This document shows, piece after piece, positions 36,272 to 47,479 of a stretch of 64,000 nucleotides of DNA. Source of the stretch: Siniperca chuatsi. Taxonomy: Eukaryota > Chordata > Actinopteri > Centrarchiformes > Sinipercidae. The position numbers and the translations under genes are program-made. Within the stretch, counting starts at the first letter, position 1, and the number at the start of each line of letters is the position of its first letter. The notes beneath the pieces were generated by a model. It was not told the origin of the DNA and searched no databases. It saw nothing but the letters and a program-made list of their open reading frames with translations. The stretch is taken from contig NC_058045.1 in assembly GCF_020085105.1 (NCBI RefSeq), positions 3,851,333-3,915,332 on the forward strand. Reading direction: 5' to 3'.

Positions 36272-38778
36272 TTACCCACTGAGTGTTACCCTTCTGCTCT
36301 GCAGGCAGGAGTTCATGTCCTGGTGCCTGCTCCTCTGGCAGGCCGGCCGGGTCTTCTCCCAGTGGCAGATGGCGTTGGTGTAATCGACTATGACCTTGTC
36401 CATCCAGGTGAGGGGCTGAGGGAACAGCACGGCTCCCTCAAAGAAGCCAAGGTGGCCTCCATGTTGAGTCAGGGCAAACATCACATTGGGCATCTTTTCT
36501 ACAGATGGAAGGAGAGGTAAGATGATTGACTGTCTTTTGTTTTTTACTCAGTAGTATTTACTATTTAAGTATGGCTAACACCTAATTTAGTGCCAGCCTA
36601 TTCATCCTTCCAAACAGCTGTTGACACAAATATCTGTAACAGGAAAAAAATGTTGGGGCTGGTTTGGGTTGTCTGTGTACCAGCCATATAAACTACTGAA
36701 TCAGAGCCAAACATGACATTAGTTCATGTTTAAGTTTCAGTTCACCAACTAAATCCATCAGCCTCCAGACAAACACATATTTGTATATTCACATATTCAC
36801 TCAAGTGTACAGTATGGCAGAAACACTGGCACAGAACTGAAGAAACTTTCTGGGTGAAGTCAAGAATCTAAAACAAGTCCTTGACTTAGCCCTTCTGGAT
36901 ATACAATTACTTCATAGAGTTGGTATGGCAAACTTGTTAGCGTACACCAGAGTAACCGCTAACTGCTGCTAACTGTAGCTGCCATTAGTTAGATAGCTCA
37001 GTTAGCCGTGCAGCTAGCAGTCCTATTGCTCACTGACTCTGCCCGGACTGGGAGTTCGGAGAACCGGGGAGTGTTGGTCTTTACACCGCTAGCACAAGAG
37101 CTTTGGACCACCAGGAGGAGGAGGTTTTCAGGTCCGGGGTGGGGGGGATATACTATTACTTCATAGAGTTGATATGGTAAACTTGTTAGCGTACAGTTAT
37201 TTACACATGCAAGATTACAGAGCAAAATTTTCATTCATTTGGAGTCATGTTTCTGGCCACACGATGAATGTAAGTCCCATATTCTCTCTCCTTTCATCTC
37301 TGTTTTGCTCTCCCCAAACTCCCAAGGGTAATATCTATCTATCTCAGCTGCTAAATGCTCCAATATGTTCACCAGAGAGTCGTCAACTGTGTCTGTCTCC
37401 TGTTTGGTGCTGAGCAGGTAGTGTACAGACACAATGTACACAATCGCACAAACAGAAAGTGCTGGTTAAGACTGTACAGCAGAAACATGTTGAGTGTAAC
37501 TGCTGAATAATGATAATGTTCATTATTTTTCATAACTGAGAAGTTGTAACTTTTTGCACTTCATTGTGTCACTTTGGTTTTTCTGGTCAAGCATCTCCAG
37601 CCATTTGGTAATTAAAGGCATCCTGATCTTGTCAATGTGAAGGTAAATAATTAAACTCTCCTGCTTTGTGGAGGTATCGTTAAAATGACTGTGAGGTCAG
37701 TGGCCAAGATGCTCGGTTTCCACACAGAAATACGCCTTTTCCTTTCTGTTACGCTACACCACCTGCACATTTACTCCTGTTTATGTGTGTGTGCGCACCT
37801 ACAAACAGACATGCCATTAAAGGTGCAATATGTAAGAATTGGCCACCTATCAGAGTTCATACTCCAAACAAATAGAGGGCAGCATAGTTAGCTCAGTGCA
37901 GCTAGCGGTCCTATTGCTCGCTGACTCTGCCCGGACTGGGAGTTCAGAGCACCGGGGAGTGTTGCTGTTTACACCACTAGCACAGGAGCTTTGGACCGCC
38001 AGGAGGAGGAGGTTTTCAGGCCTGGGGCGGGGGGGACCCAGCGCCGGAATGGGCACGAGAACTGGAGCTGGGCGAGCAGGCAAGTGAACCAGGCTTAGCA
38101 GCCTCCCAGTGAAGTGAACACGGCCGGACCGGGACTGAACACAGCAGCGATGGAGGCCAGTTTGAGGACAGGGAATATAGTACCAAGGTGATTTACAGCG
38201 GCTCCGACCAGGACTCTGACTCCGGAGACAATGAAGACACAGCAGATTCAGGAGAGGCGCGATGTGGGAGAGGAGCGAGAGGGAGAGGTCGGGCATAAAT
38301 CAGTGCCCACCTCTGGAGGCCTGAGCAGGACTTACGGCAGGGTCAGCCCCGGGGTGCCAGGAGCCAAACCCGGCAAAGAAAACCACCTCGGTGTTGTGGG
38401 ACTGAGGGCAGATGCTACAGTGACTCACTATCGCATCTTGAGGTACAAAGTGGTATTACGAGACAGGATAGGGCGAGGCTAGCTGGTTAGTATGCTAACT
38501 TTAATAGATATCTCTGCAACACAATACATAGACGTCTTTGACATAACGACATAACTGTGATTTCTTCACATTCTGTTGATAATTTTAGTTAATTTTTGAA
38601 TGTTTTAAACCTAAATTCGTACATATAGCTCCTTTAAAGTGTGTGTTTGTAGGCGCACACACACACAAAATGTATTCCTTGAAGTAGAGGACAAGTTTAG
38701 AATTACACATTAGTCATTACACACAGATTTACACACACAGGTGCCAGTGCATATGATCTACTGAGGCAAGACCAAGCA

Positions 38779-38829
<51 letters not shown>

Positions 38830-41800
38830 TCTATATATATAATCCAACAGCACAGGCAGATCACATGGCCCTTAAAAATTCAACAAGACTGTCTGTGCTG
38901 GGTGATGTTGAGCAGATAGCTGTGACAAGACTCTATGAACACTTAAGACTCCGGCTCCAGTGTCCAGCTACAGAGGAAGGACAACGGACTAATTTGCTCT
39001 ACACTAGTCTGAGTTTTTATCACTATGAGGACAGTGTTTTACTGTTGTAGTCATCGTTCTCTAGGAAACTATTCAAAACAAACAAAACATGAGTCGTTAT
39101 AGCAACAGTTTAGTTAACCCTCCACACTTTGCTGCATAATTAGATGTGTAGAGGAGATCGTACTTCCATGTGACTGTTTTTATAAGGTGTGAATGATTAT
39201 GTTGTTATCATAAGTGGATGTACATTATTGTTATATTATATGTTGCTTTAATGTGTGACCTATTTTCTGATTGGTTCACTAAGGCAGTTTTAAAAGTTTC
39301 TTTACATACTTTGTCTCTAATCATGAGACCATGATGAAGGCTTTTCTATCAAAATATGTTGTTTTTTTATATACCAATGAAGATGACTTAGTGACAAGAA
39401 TTAGCCAAATTAATTAAAAAAATATATTTTGTCTCAAACTGAGTCAGAGTTTTCTTTCCACTACAGCCAATAATACTGAAAATGTACTGTGTTCACTCAT
39501 TACAGGCCTACTTAAATCCATTTGGATAAAACGCATGATATATAGATATTGCTGATATTACTCTACATCATGACTAATGCAATATATTATAGCTAATGAC
39601 ACCATTGCATAATACCCCACATAATTCTAATTATCTACTATTGATGAATGTATCTTGTCTATTAATACAAACCTGCGAGTGTGCGTGGAATAGCCAGTAG
39701 TGACTGATGAATCAGTGGGTCATCTGAGGAGTTTACCAGGAGGAGAGGAACAGTGACCTGGAGATGAATCAACAGTTTATTTCTGAATTACTTTGTAAGG
39801 CCTGGTCACACACTGCTTCTGTAAAGAACAGCAGGAGTAGTAATAGTAGTAGTATAAGTAGAAGATGTTAAAGTAGTGGGTTGGTCACTGCAGTACTGCA
39901 GCTGTAGAAGCAATAGTAGCCTACTATAGTGGTACCAGTAATAGTAGAAACAGTGATAGTAGAAATAATGGTATTAGAAGCAGTAGTAGGTCAGGTAACT
40001 TCAGCTGTAGCAGTAGTAAAAGCAGTATTTGTATTTATTTAACTCACTCATTCATAAAAGGAATAGTTTGACATTTTGGGATCTATGCTTTTTAACCGTC
40101 TTCCAAGATTTCGAGAGAAAATTGATACCACTCTCGTGTCTGTGCTTTAAGTGCAGAGCTAGAGCTGGCAGGTGATTAGTTTAGCTTAGCATCAAGGCTG
40201 AAGACTGCCTGGCTTAAGATGACAATTTGTGGTTTTAGGGGCGCTACAGGGGTAGTAAGGTTGCAGGGCAACAAGCAGAGACACTGTACAGAAATACTGG
40301 GGCAATGGATACATTTTTTTAAAATTTCTTTTCTTTTAAATAAACAATGTGTTAACTAGTGAGCACTAGAGGTGCTGGTATGTAGTTTTCTTTAGCTTTG
40401 GACAGAGCCAGGCTAGCTCTTTGCCCCTTGCTTCCAGTATTTATGCTAAGCAATGCTAATTGCCCTCCAGTTCCAGCTCCATAATTAACGCAAAGAGAAA
40501 ATGAGAGTGGTATCAATCTTCTCATCTAACTCCCAATGAGAATGCAAAAAGGCAGTTTCCCCAAAATTTCAAACTACTCCTGTAACTTTAACCAGGTGAG
40601 TTACCTGAGAACTCCCTGGTTAAGAGACAGGATGTCAAACCTGCAGTTACAGTAGTAATAGTAAGCACATTCTAGTAGTAGTGTAGTAATAGTAAGCAGT
40701 AGCATTAGCAAGAGTAGCAAGAGTAATATTAGGCTTAGCACCATTAGTAGTCCTGATAGTTGTAATAGTAGAGAAGTACTACTAGTAAAAAGTAGTATCA
40801 GTGGATGTAAAAGCAGTAGTAGTAGTATTAATATTAGCGGTATATCAAAGTAAACCAAACTGTCATATCTATCAAGCTTTCTGTACAAATATCTACACAC
40901 TTCACTCACATTGTGGATGTAGTGCACACAGCTCTCCTTCTCATAGTACTCCTTCAAGGAACTGTAGCCGTGAAATTTTCTGCAGTACAAATCATGTGAT
41001 AACATCAGTGACAGAGATAAGAGCTGTGGACTTTGGAGCAGCCATTATCAGCCGAATCAAAGTCAAAATCCACCCAAACTTCACCTCATGATGCTGTCAT
41101 CGATTTGCATCAGAGATGTGGCTGCGAACAGTCTGCTCATGTCTGCGTCACCAATGTTGCTGGAGTTCATTCCAATCAAACTGCTCCTGTTGAACAATAC
41201 AATAAAGGTATTTAGTCATCAGGGCAGGAAGCTAAATCTTTGTTTGCCCGTCTGACAATGTCAGATAATGCGGTAACTCCAAATCATGGCCGATGGAATT
41301 CACACTATTTGCCTAATTTTTGATTGATTTCTTGTCTATATGAGACCAACAGTCAAGAAAAAATTGCCTCCTATGGATGTTTATCTTGGTGTGTTGTCAC
41401 CAACTTTCTTTCTGCAGAAATCCACTGCAACAATTAATGTAGAGAAACAACTCAATACATCTGAAAGAAAGCAAGATCCAAGCTTTACTTGCCTTACTTT
41501 ATTGTTGCTTTCTGACAATGTGTGTATATATGATGAATGACACTTGTATGTAACTGTTCATCTGTAACTGCAGAAACTGTTGTTGTGTTTCTCCACCTGT
41601 GTGACAGGATGAGCTTCTTCATTTTGTCCGCCAACACAAAGTTGTAGAGCCTCCGGCACTGATCCCACTGAAGGAATGTTTCCTGGGCCCTACACACACA
41701 CATAAAGGAAAAATAAAAAAACAAGACACGTTGAAGACACTGTAGCTTCACCAAAAAAATGTATGATAACATATATGTATTAATCTATGCAATTTTATTC

Positions 41801-42751
41801 AGATCCAGTCCTGGTTCTGTTAATTTGTTTATCCTTAATTCTACCAACCTGAGGGCGCTGTAACCCTGACAGACGGTGACACAGCAAAGCACTCGGTCCT
41901 GGTTCAGTCTGTTCTCACCCAGGAACTTACAGACGATGTTTCCCCCTAGACTGAAGCCCACAACCACCAGCATCGTCTCGGGAAAAGCTTGTTTGATGTA
42001 GCCCACCATGGCCGCAAACTCCCAGGTACAACCTGAATGAAAGAGAGACACTTAAAACTGTGTAGTAGTGATAAATACTTAAGTATGACATTAGATAAGA
42101 CAGCTTATTAATTTGATAAATCTATGTTTTTATTTAAAGGCTCTGATACTGCCGCCCCCTTCTAGTGAAGATCTTCTAGACCTCCCCTATTTATTGTCTC
42201 TACACAAGTCATAAAACATGAAAATTAGCTTTCCTCAGTGTGTTGCTATGTTGCAACTTTTACTGCATTCTTGACAGGACTGAAACCTCTGTTTTGTTTC
42301 ATTTTGCTTTGCTTTGTTTTGCTTCCCCTAATTTTGGTATCCCTCATTTTGTTTCTCAGGAATCAGATTTGATTTGCCAAATGCTCGAACATCACAGGAT
42401 GACACAATATCAAAGCTCTTGTTTGTCCATGTCTTGTTTCTTTACAAACCCTTGGTTCTTGTGCAATTAGGCAGCATCAGTTTAATAAACCTTGTCTTTA
42501 AATAAAGACAATGAAGTGAACTTCCCCGCTATGGATTAGACTACAGTGTATGATCATAAATACGTGGTATTCCCTCATTACCGTAGGTGAACATGCGCGG
42601 CGAGGTGAGCTCCATGTTGGGTAGGGCTCCCAGGTGGTTGAGGACAGCACAGCGGTAACCCTGACGCTGGGAGTGATCCACAAAGGTCCGAATGTAGTTC
42701 TTCTCGCTATGGTTACCGATCCCAGGGCAGATTACCATGGTAATGTCATCT

Positions 42752-42793
<42 letters not shown>

Positions 42794-44509
42794 GACAAAC
42801 AAACAAGAGGGACATGCACAAACATACAAAGTTGAGTCATGTGTGGGCCTAAAAGTGGATGTCATGAGTGTGTGTGTGTGTGTGTATTTGTCTGTTGATT
42901 TAATTGGATGCTGAAATGCATGGCATTTTCGCTCTCGGGAGTTCATTATTGGTCTTCGAGCATGCTGTAGTATGAGCTGCTTGTTACATGAGGCTGATGT
43001 ACTCACGAGCCAAACAAGCACATAAAACTCAGGAAGAAAGACAAGCAAATACAAAACAGTTTAACAAAACAATAATTATTGAAACTTTAAAAGTATGACA
43101 GAAGATCAGTAGTTGTGTTATTAAAGCCTAAACATACAGTAAATCCAAAGCTGGCTGCTTTGGTGCTTTACCAGATATACTAGTATTTGCTTCTCACCTC
43201 CTGTACTGTGGTCTTCAAGTGCTTCAAATAGGTCAAAGGTCGCTGTGGCCCCGTCCTGCATTGGGAGGAACTTGCGGACCCCGCAGGGCGTTGGAGTGTT
43301 GACACGTCCCATCTTGCCATACAGGACCGTCTGGAGATGACCACTCTTACCCCACAGCAATGGAGGAATGTACCTGAAGAGAAGGACGAGCTCCATATTA
43401 GATAACACAGCCATAACATCTACCCTGAAGATGATTCAGCACAGTCTTAGCAAAGATTATCACACTACAGACAAGCACACACACCACTCCAACCATAGGA
43501 GGTGGCAGACAAATCTACAGGCAGCGTCAGTCATTTAACTGACCAACCCAGCCAGCGGAGATGGATTTGAACTCTGAGCTAGAGAAGATTGCTTATTTGT
43601 TGTTGGCATTTTCACATCACCAAATCATGTACCTCTAGACAATTTACTCCCATGTACTTGGAAATGTGATGAGTGGGTCTCAAGCCAACAAGATTTAGCA
43701 TAACTTTAAAATGATGTACTGTCTTAAGTCCTGTTCTATTACAAGCAGCTGTGGTTTGTTTGCCGTAAAGAGAAAAAACTGGGCATTAACCTTAGCTTTA
43801 GCATTAACTTTATTAAACACATTGCTGAGTACATGAACAAATACAGATGCTCCCACTCGGAACAGAATGTTCAAGAGAGAAGAAATGCTTTACAAGTTCC
43901 TGTCTCCAGGTCAAGTCTAAGTCATTAATGTCATGTCAAGCCCACGGTTATCACGTCTACATTTTTCTAAATGACTCAGATGTCAGATGTTCTATTATTT
44001 CTTTTCACAGCAGTCTTAAAAAGCCATGTAAGTGAACCTCACAGTATGTAGTCTTCTTCGATCTCTTCTATCGTGAAAATCTCACTCCCAGGCACTATGA
44101 CTTACCCCCCTTCTGTCAGTGGTCTACTTGTAGAATTATATCATTAACTAACCAGATTATCAGGTAGAAATTAAGATAATGCCGAGATGTGACACCCATA
44201 TCTCAGGTGATCAAGATCCAAATTACCACTGAAGAAGTCCTCCAAAGTTCCAAGTCTTTAAAACTGTGACTAGATAATAATAAACACTCACTCTTTGGTC
44301 AGCATCGGGCAGGATTTGAGCAGGTAGCGGCTTAGTGGTGTGTCCTGGTAGGTGATCTCTGGTGCTGCCGTGGGACTCTTCAGGTTCAGACAGCGGACAA
44401 TGACGTAGAGGACAGTTGCCACTGCTGCCAGCATCACGCCATCAAACATGGCGGGCAGCTCCGTGCCGAAGGTGTGCATGTCACCGTCCTCGAGGGCGGT
44501 GGTCATCAT
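36272..44509 (-). CDS. abhd2: Monoacylglycerol lipase ABHD2, 9 coding exons
   Basis: Membrane-anchored alpha/beta hydrolase; the mammalian protein hydrolyses 2-arachidonoylglycerol and is the progesterone-responsive lipase of sperm. Exons in sense order: 44509-44292, 43373-43198, 42749-42582, 42032-41849, 41689-41597, 41186-41085, 40979-40910, 39757-39673, 36498-36272; total 1323 nt, 440 aa (human 425). Visible: N-terminal membrane segment (about 25-42), the YIPPLLWGKSGHLQT hallmark, nucleophile elbow GFSLGGN with Ser215, Asp350 in SSDDPLIH, and His381 in HGGHLGFF. These align with human Ser207, Asp345 and His376, so the triad is complete. All introns are GT-AG. The start was set at the first of two ATGs in the exon; an ATG ten codons on is an alternative. 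The C-terminal 25 residues are unlike human. Teleosts have abhd2a and abhd2b; not resolved here. Confidence 0.94.
36897..37195. repeat. 50-bp direct repeats flanking a 200-bp repeat fragment
   Basis: 36897-36946 and 37146-37195 match at 47 of 50 positions (ggatatac...ttcatagagtt...aacttgttagcgtaca). Between them, about 36965-37145 closely matches 37885-38035, the left interior of the TTAA-flanked element. All lies in the last abhd2 intron. Confidence 0.85.
37817..38637. mobile_element. TTAA-flanked non-autonomous DNA transposon
   Basis: The left end reads TTAAAGGTGCAATATGTA and the reverse complement of the right end reads TTAAAGGAGCTATATGTA, each followed by (A/C)GAATT, so the terminal inverted repeats are about 23 bp with three or four mismatches. 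TTAA at both outer ends fits piggyBac-type target choice but may simply be part of the repeat. The 0.8-kb interior is GC- and CpG-rich, unlike its flanks. Open frames inside on both strands have no recognised domain. Confidence 0.7.
38781..38826. repeat. (CA)n microsatellite
   Basis: About 23 uninterrupted CA units in the last abhd2 intron. Confidence 0.95.
39829..40830. repeat. AGT-rich imperfect tandem tract split by a repeat insertion
   Basis: 39829-40020 and 40648-40835 are both built from AGTAGT/AATAGT/AGCAGT-type units. Between them sits a terminal-inverted-repeat element at 40056-40585. The simplest reading is one tract interrupted by an insertion. Confidence 0.65.
40056..40585. mobile_element. 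MITE-like element in abhd2 intron
   Basis: Left end aaaaggaatagtttgacatt; the right end, read in reverse complement, is acaggagtagtttgaaatt, giving inverted termini of about 25 bp. Inner palindromic blocks (gataccactctc and gagagtggtatc types) extend the symmetry. From memory, a common percomorph repeat. Confidence 0.7.
42753..42789. repeat. (CA)18 abutting the abhd2 exon 3' splice site
   Basis: On the abhd2 sense strand this is (TG)18 followed at once by the acceptor CAG and the exon at 42749. There is no ordinary polypyrimidine tract next to the acceptor; pyrimidine-richer sequence lies upstream of the TG run. Confidence 0.9.
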
Positions 44510-45681
44510 GGGCACAGGAGAGGACCTATGCACAGCGTGTTAGGAAAGCATTCAACTTATTTAGAACTTGCAGGAGGTGTAATGTTATTTAGACAGTAAT
44601 ATGACTCTGTTAGAATGATCTTATTTACTGAGATTGAAAAATTACTAATGAAAATAGAATTAGACCAATATATACTGTATATCAATTTCCCCTTGATGGC
44701 CTTGGCCTTTTATTAAATATAAGATAAATATCATATATCAAAGCCAAACTGGTTATCTATTCCTGCTATTTTGTAGATTACTACCTGACAAAATCTAAAT
44801 ATATCTATATAATTTGTTCATTTTTATTAATTTCTGACTGTTAATCTAGTGCTGTAAGTTACTACATGGGCAAAACAAAGGAGGGAACATACTCTACTCA
44901 TTGCCTTTTTCTTAAATCTCTTGAAGTTCTTTAGGGCGCTACCAGCTGCTACCAGCCAGAAGCAAAACCCTACTGAATTCACAAATCAGTAGGGCGAGCA
45001 TTCACAAGTTCTCTTACACACACAGATGTTTCGGGCTCTGCCGTAATCAACTTCATGTGCTGTAGTTATTCTCTTTAGAGAGCTGCTAGCCCTGAAAAAC
45101 TGTCTGTAGGCTGTCTGCTGTCAGTGTGGGTTTTTACTTTCTCATGTTGGTCTGAACACTGTGTCAGACTCTCTGATCCTGCAAACAGACAGTCTGCAGC
45201 AGACCTGCAACATCCGGTACAAAATATTGGCTCTTGGCACAAAACATCAGGTATTGGATGCTTCTGTTTAAAAGTACGGATACTGATATTGACCATCGGT
45301 AACTCTATATAATATTGATCAATTCCTTGTGGACACTTTGCATGATAGTATTAACCAGCAGAAATGCCCTCTGCCCATTCATTTAAACAGTTTCTACCTA
45401 CCTTGTTGTCTGACTTTGGAGAAATTACAGTGGTTGTGGTCCCTCCCTTGTGAACCCAAAGTCTGATGATGCTCATTCAGTGCTGGAAAACACACAGTTA
45501 GGCCTACTTATAACAACTTACTGGATTCAGTGCCTCAGGAAAAACATAAACAAACAAAGAAAAGGCTGCATCAAAAAAAAGCATCATGTCATTTGCTGTT
45601 ATAGGCCTACTACACTGACATGCATTTATAATGCAAGAACGTCAAAACCGGAACAAAACAAAAAAACTAGAGTAGGATTGA

Positions 45682-45838
45682 ACAGAAGAGAACAAACAGC
45701 TAGCTGTGTTTCGGTCAGTTTAAATAAGAGCCACCATAAGTCCCAACAAGTGTCCCCGGTCTCACTTTCTTGCACTCTTTTGTTTTGTCACTCAGGTAAA
45801 ACTATCCCTAAAGGGTGTCGAGGTGAAGCTGAAGGCTT
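45682..45838. repeat. Duplicated block X, copy 1
   Basis: aacagctagctgtgtttcgg, then taaataagagccac, caacaagtgtc, and ggtcgaggtgaagctga. It matches 47836-47972 with the same order and scattered differences. Confidence 0.8.
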
Positions 45839-45923
45839 CAGTAAACACAATCACAACACGGACATTACATAAAGTACATAATACTTTTTTTTAGAAGTAT
45901 ACAGAGAACATTTCCGTTCTTAC

Positions 45924-46030
45924 CATCGTGCTTTTAGGAGTCTGTCCGGGTTCTGGTCGGATCCAACAGGTTGAGCTACGTCTCTACCGTCTGTTTACAG
46001 CACAGGAGCTGACTGACCAGCGGGGAATGC
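45924..46030 (-). promoter_or_regulatory. abhd2: Predicted abhd2 non-coding first exon and promoter
   Basis: On the minus strand a GC-richer stretch ends in a strong donor, ACGATG|GTAAGA, at 45924/45923. It suits splicing to the acceptor GTGCATAG that precedes the exon at 44525. The exon carries an ATG at its very end that would be out of frame with the main start. Placement is inferred from the donor, base composition and position relative to mfge8; no transcript evidence. Confidence 0.45.
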
Positions 46031-46228
46031 ATGATGCATTCAAGTGCTCTTTATAAACTCCGATTTTTAGACATGCAAGTTGTAAATATAGCTAACAATA
46101 AAAATAACACGTTTGAGCTTATTCTTTGCATGACTTTAGCTGTTAAATCTTCGTCACATACATAAATAGGTTATCATAGCTTATGTATAAATTCAATCCA
46201 CTTGTTTTGAGTCATGGCCTGTTTGAGC

Positions 46229-46257
46229 TTGTATGTATGTATGTATGTATGTATGTA
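46229..46257. repeat. (TGTA)n microsatellite
   Basis: About seven tetranucleotide units upstream of abhd2. Confidence 0.9.
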
Positions 46258-46932
46258 AAATTCCATATCACGGGAAGGCAGCATAGCAAACAGCGGTGTA
46301 GTTTACTTCCTACTACTAACTCATTTACAGTAACAACATGCTGTGGTGTCATTGGGCAGATCCACGTCCGCCTGTTGTAAGACCATTTTAGGCTTACATT
46401 TTGTAACGACACACAGATGTCACACAAATATAATTTAAATATAAAATATTGGCATAATCTCCCACAGCTATTAAGCCAACATCAATGGTATTATATAGCT
46501 GATTAAGTTCACATAAACTTATATAAAGTTAGATAAACAGAAAGAGCTATATATAAATATCATAGTTAGGAGTATATATGATACCACAAGATATTAAAAA
46601 CATAGTTAGGATGACTTTTTTATGAACAACAACAGCAACTGATTCCTTATTTGGTTATTTATGGTTAAAGGGGGGTTTAGTTCCTATGAACAAAATTAGA
46701 GAAGTAATTAATGTCACTTCAGTTTTCAGTGATCAGACCCTCTTTCACTGAGTATTTTAACCAAGGGAGGGCGCCATCCACTAATGGGAAACAGTATGAT
46801 GAGTGGTACTTAATATTCATTCATAGTGACCTAATATATTTTTTTACTGATATTTATGTAGTATCATTATAAAATTGATTATATGCTTATTGTAATGTAA
46901 ATATAATATATATTTATTTTAATATAATAAGT

Positions 46933-47464
46933 AATAATAATTTGGCTGACAGTCTTTTTATGAGGCAAAAAAAAAAGAAACCAAGTGGGGTTTAAATATC
47001 TTTGCTGAAGCGCACTTCAACATGATGGACACTTTGGCATTTTAGGGATCAAAGCAGTGACACTTTAGCTACAGGATAGGAGCATCTCTCTGCATTTTGC
47101 TGTCCACATCAACTTTTCACCTTTTCTAAAGCATCATCAGGCATTTATGAGGCTTATGGTGGTTGTTACCTGCAGTTGGGCTTATGGCAAAATGTTTATG
47201 ATGCTCTAAAACCTGAGTTTAGTAATATTAAATGTTGTACGGACAGGATGAGTGTGTGTCTGGAATGCTGGGAGGTGTATAAAGCTATAGTACACACACA
47301 CATAAACACATAGCGACATACACAGAGATATGGTTTTAATTTAAAATGGACTGCACCAAGATTGAAAGAAAAGAAAATGCAACATATTGCATCTACAGTA
47401 ATGATATGGTATGTTTCATTTAGTTATTTTCTTGAACAAAAAAGAGACAGGAAATGAGGGGAGA
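46933..47464. repeat. Duplicated block Z, copy 1
   Basis: Over 500 bp nearly collinear with 49124-49606: ctttttatgaggcaaaaaaa, the aagtggggtttaaatatctttg block, a ggatcaaagcagtgacac type block, and agcgacatacacagagatatgg are shared with few differences. No open frame conserved in both copies. Confidence 0.85.
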
Positions 47465-47479
47465 GAGACAGGGCCAGAT

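Noticed and set aside
36236-36520. 94-codon plus-strand frame
   Set aside because: It is antisense to the last abhd2 exon.
37235-37441. Minus-strand frame with VDDSLV, briefly considered as that abhd2 exon
   Set aside because: It does not align beyond a few residues, lacks suitable splice phase, and the DNA resembles a common fish repeat (cagctgctaaatgctcc).
37839-38482. Overlapping frames of 80-150 codons in a CpG-rich block, possible new gene
   Set aside because: Contained in the TTAA-flanked repetitive element, frames on both strands without domain similarity, and part of the DNA recurs at 36965-37145.
36520-40900. Loss of the abhd2 exon with the catalytic aspartate
   Set aside because: A first scan found no such exon, but reading the minus strand for Asp-Asp-Pro-Leu codons located it at 39757-39673 with matching splice sites and phase.
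40601-41005. Minus-strand frame with long Leu runs
   Set aside because: Only the start (KFHGYSSLKEYYEK...) is real abhd2 coding sequence; the Leu-rich rest is translation of the AGT-type tract.
42541-43054. Cys-Val repeat frames on the minus strand
   Set aside because: They read through the (TG)n microsatellite. Only the part at 42582-42749 is an abhd2 exon.
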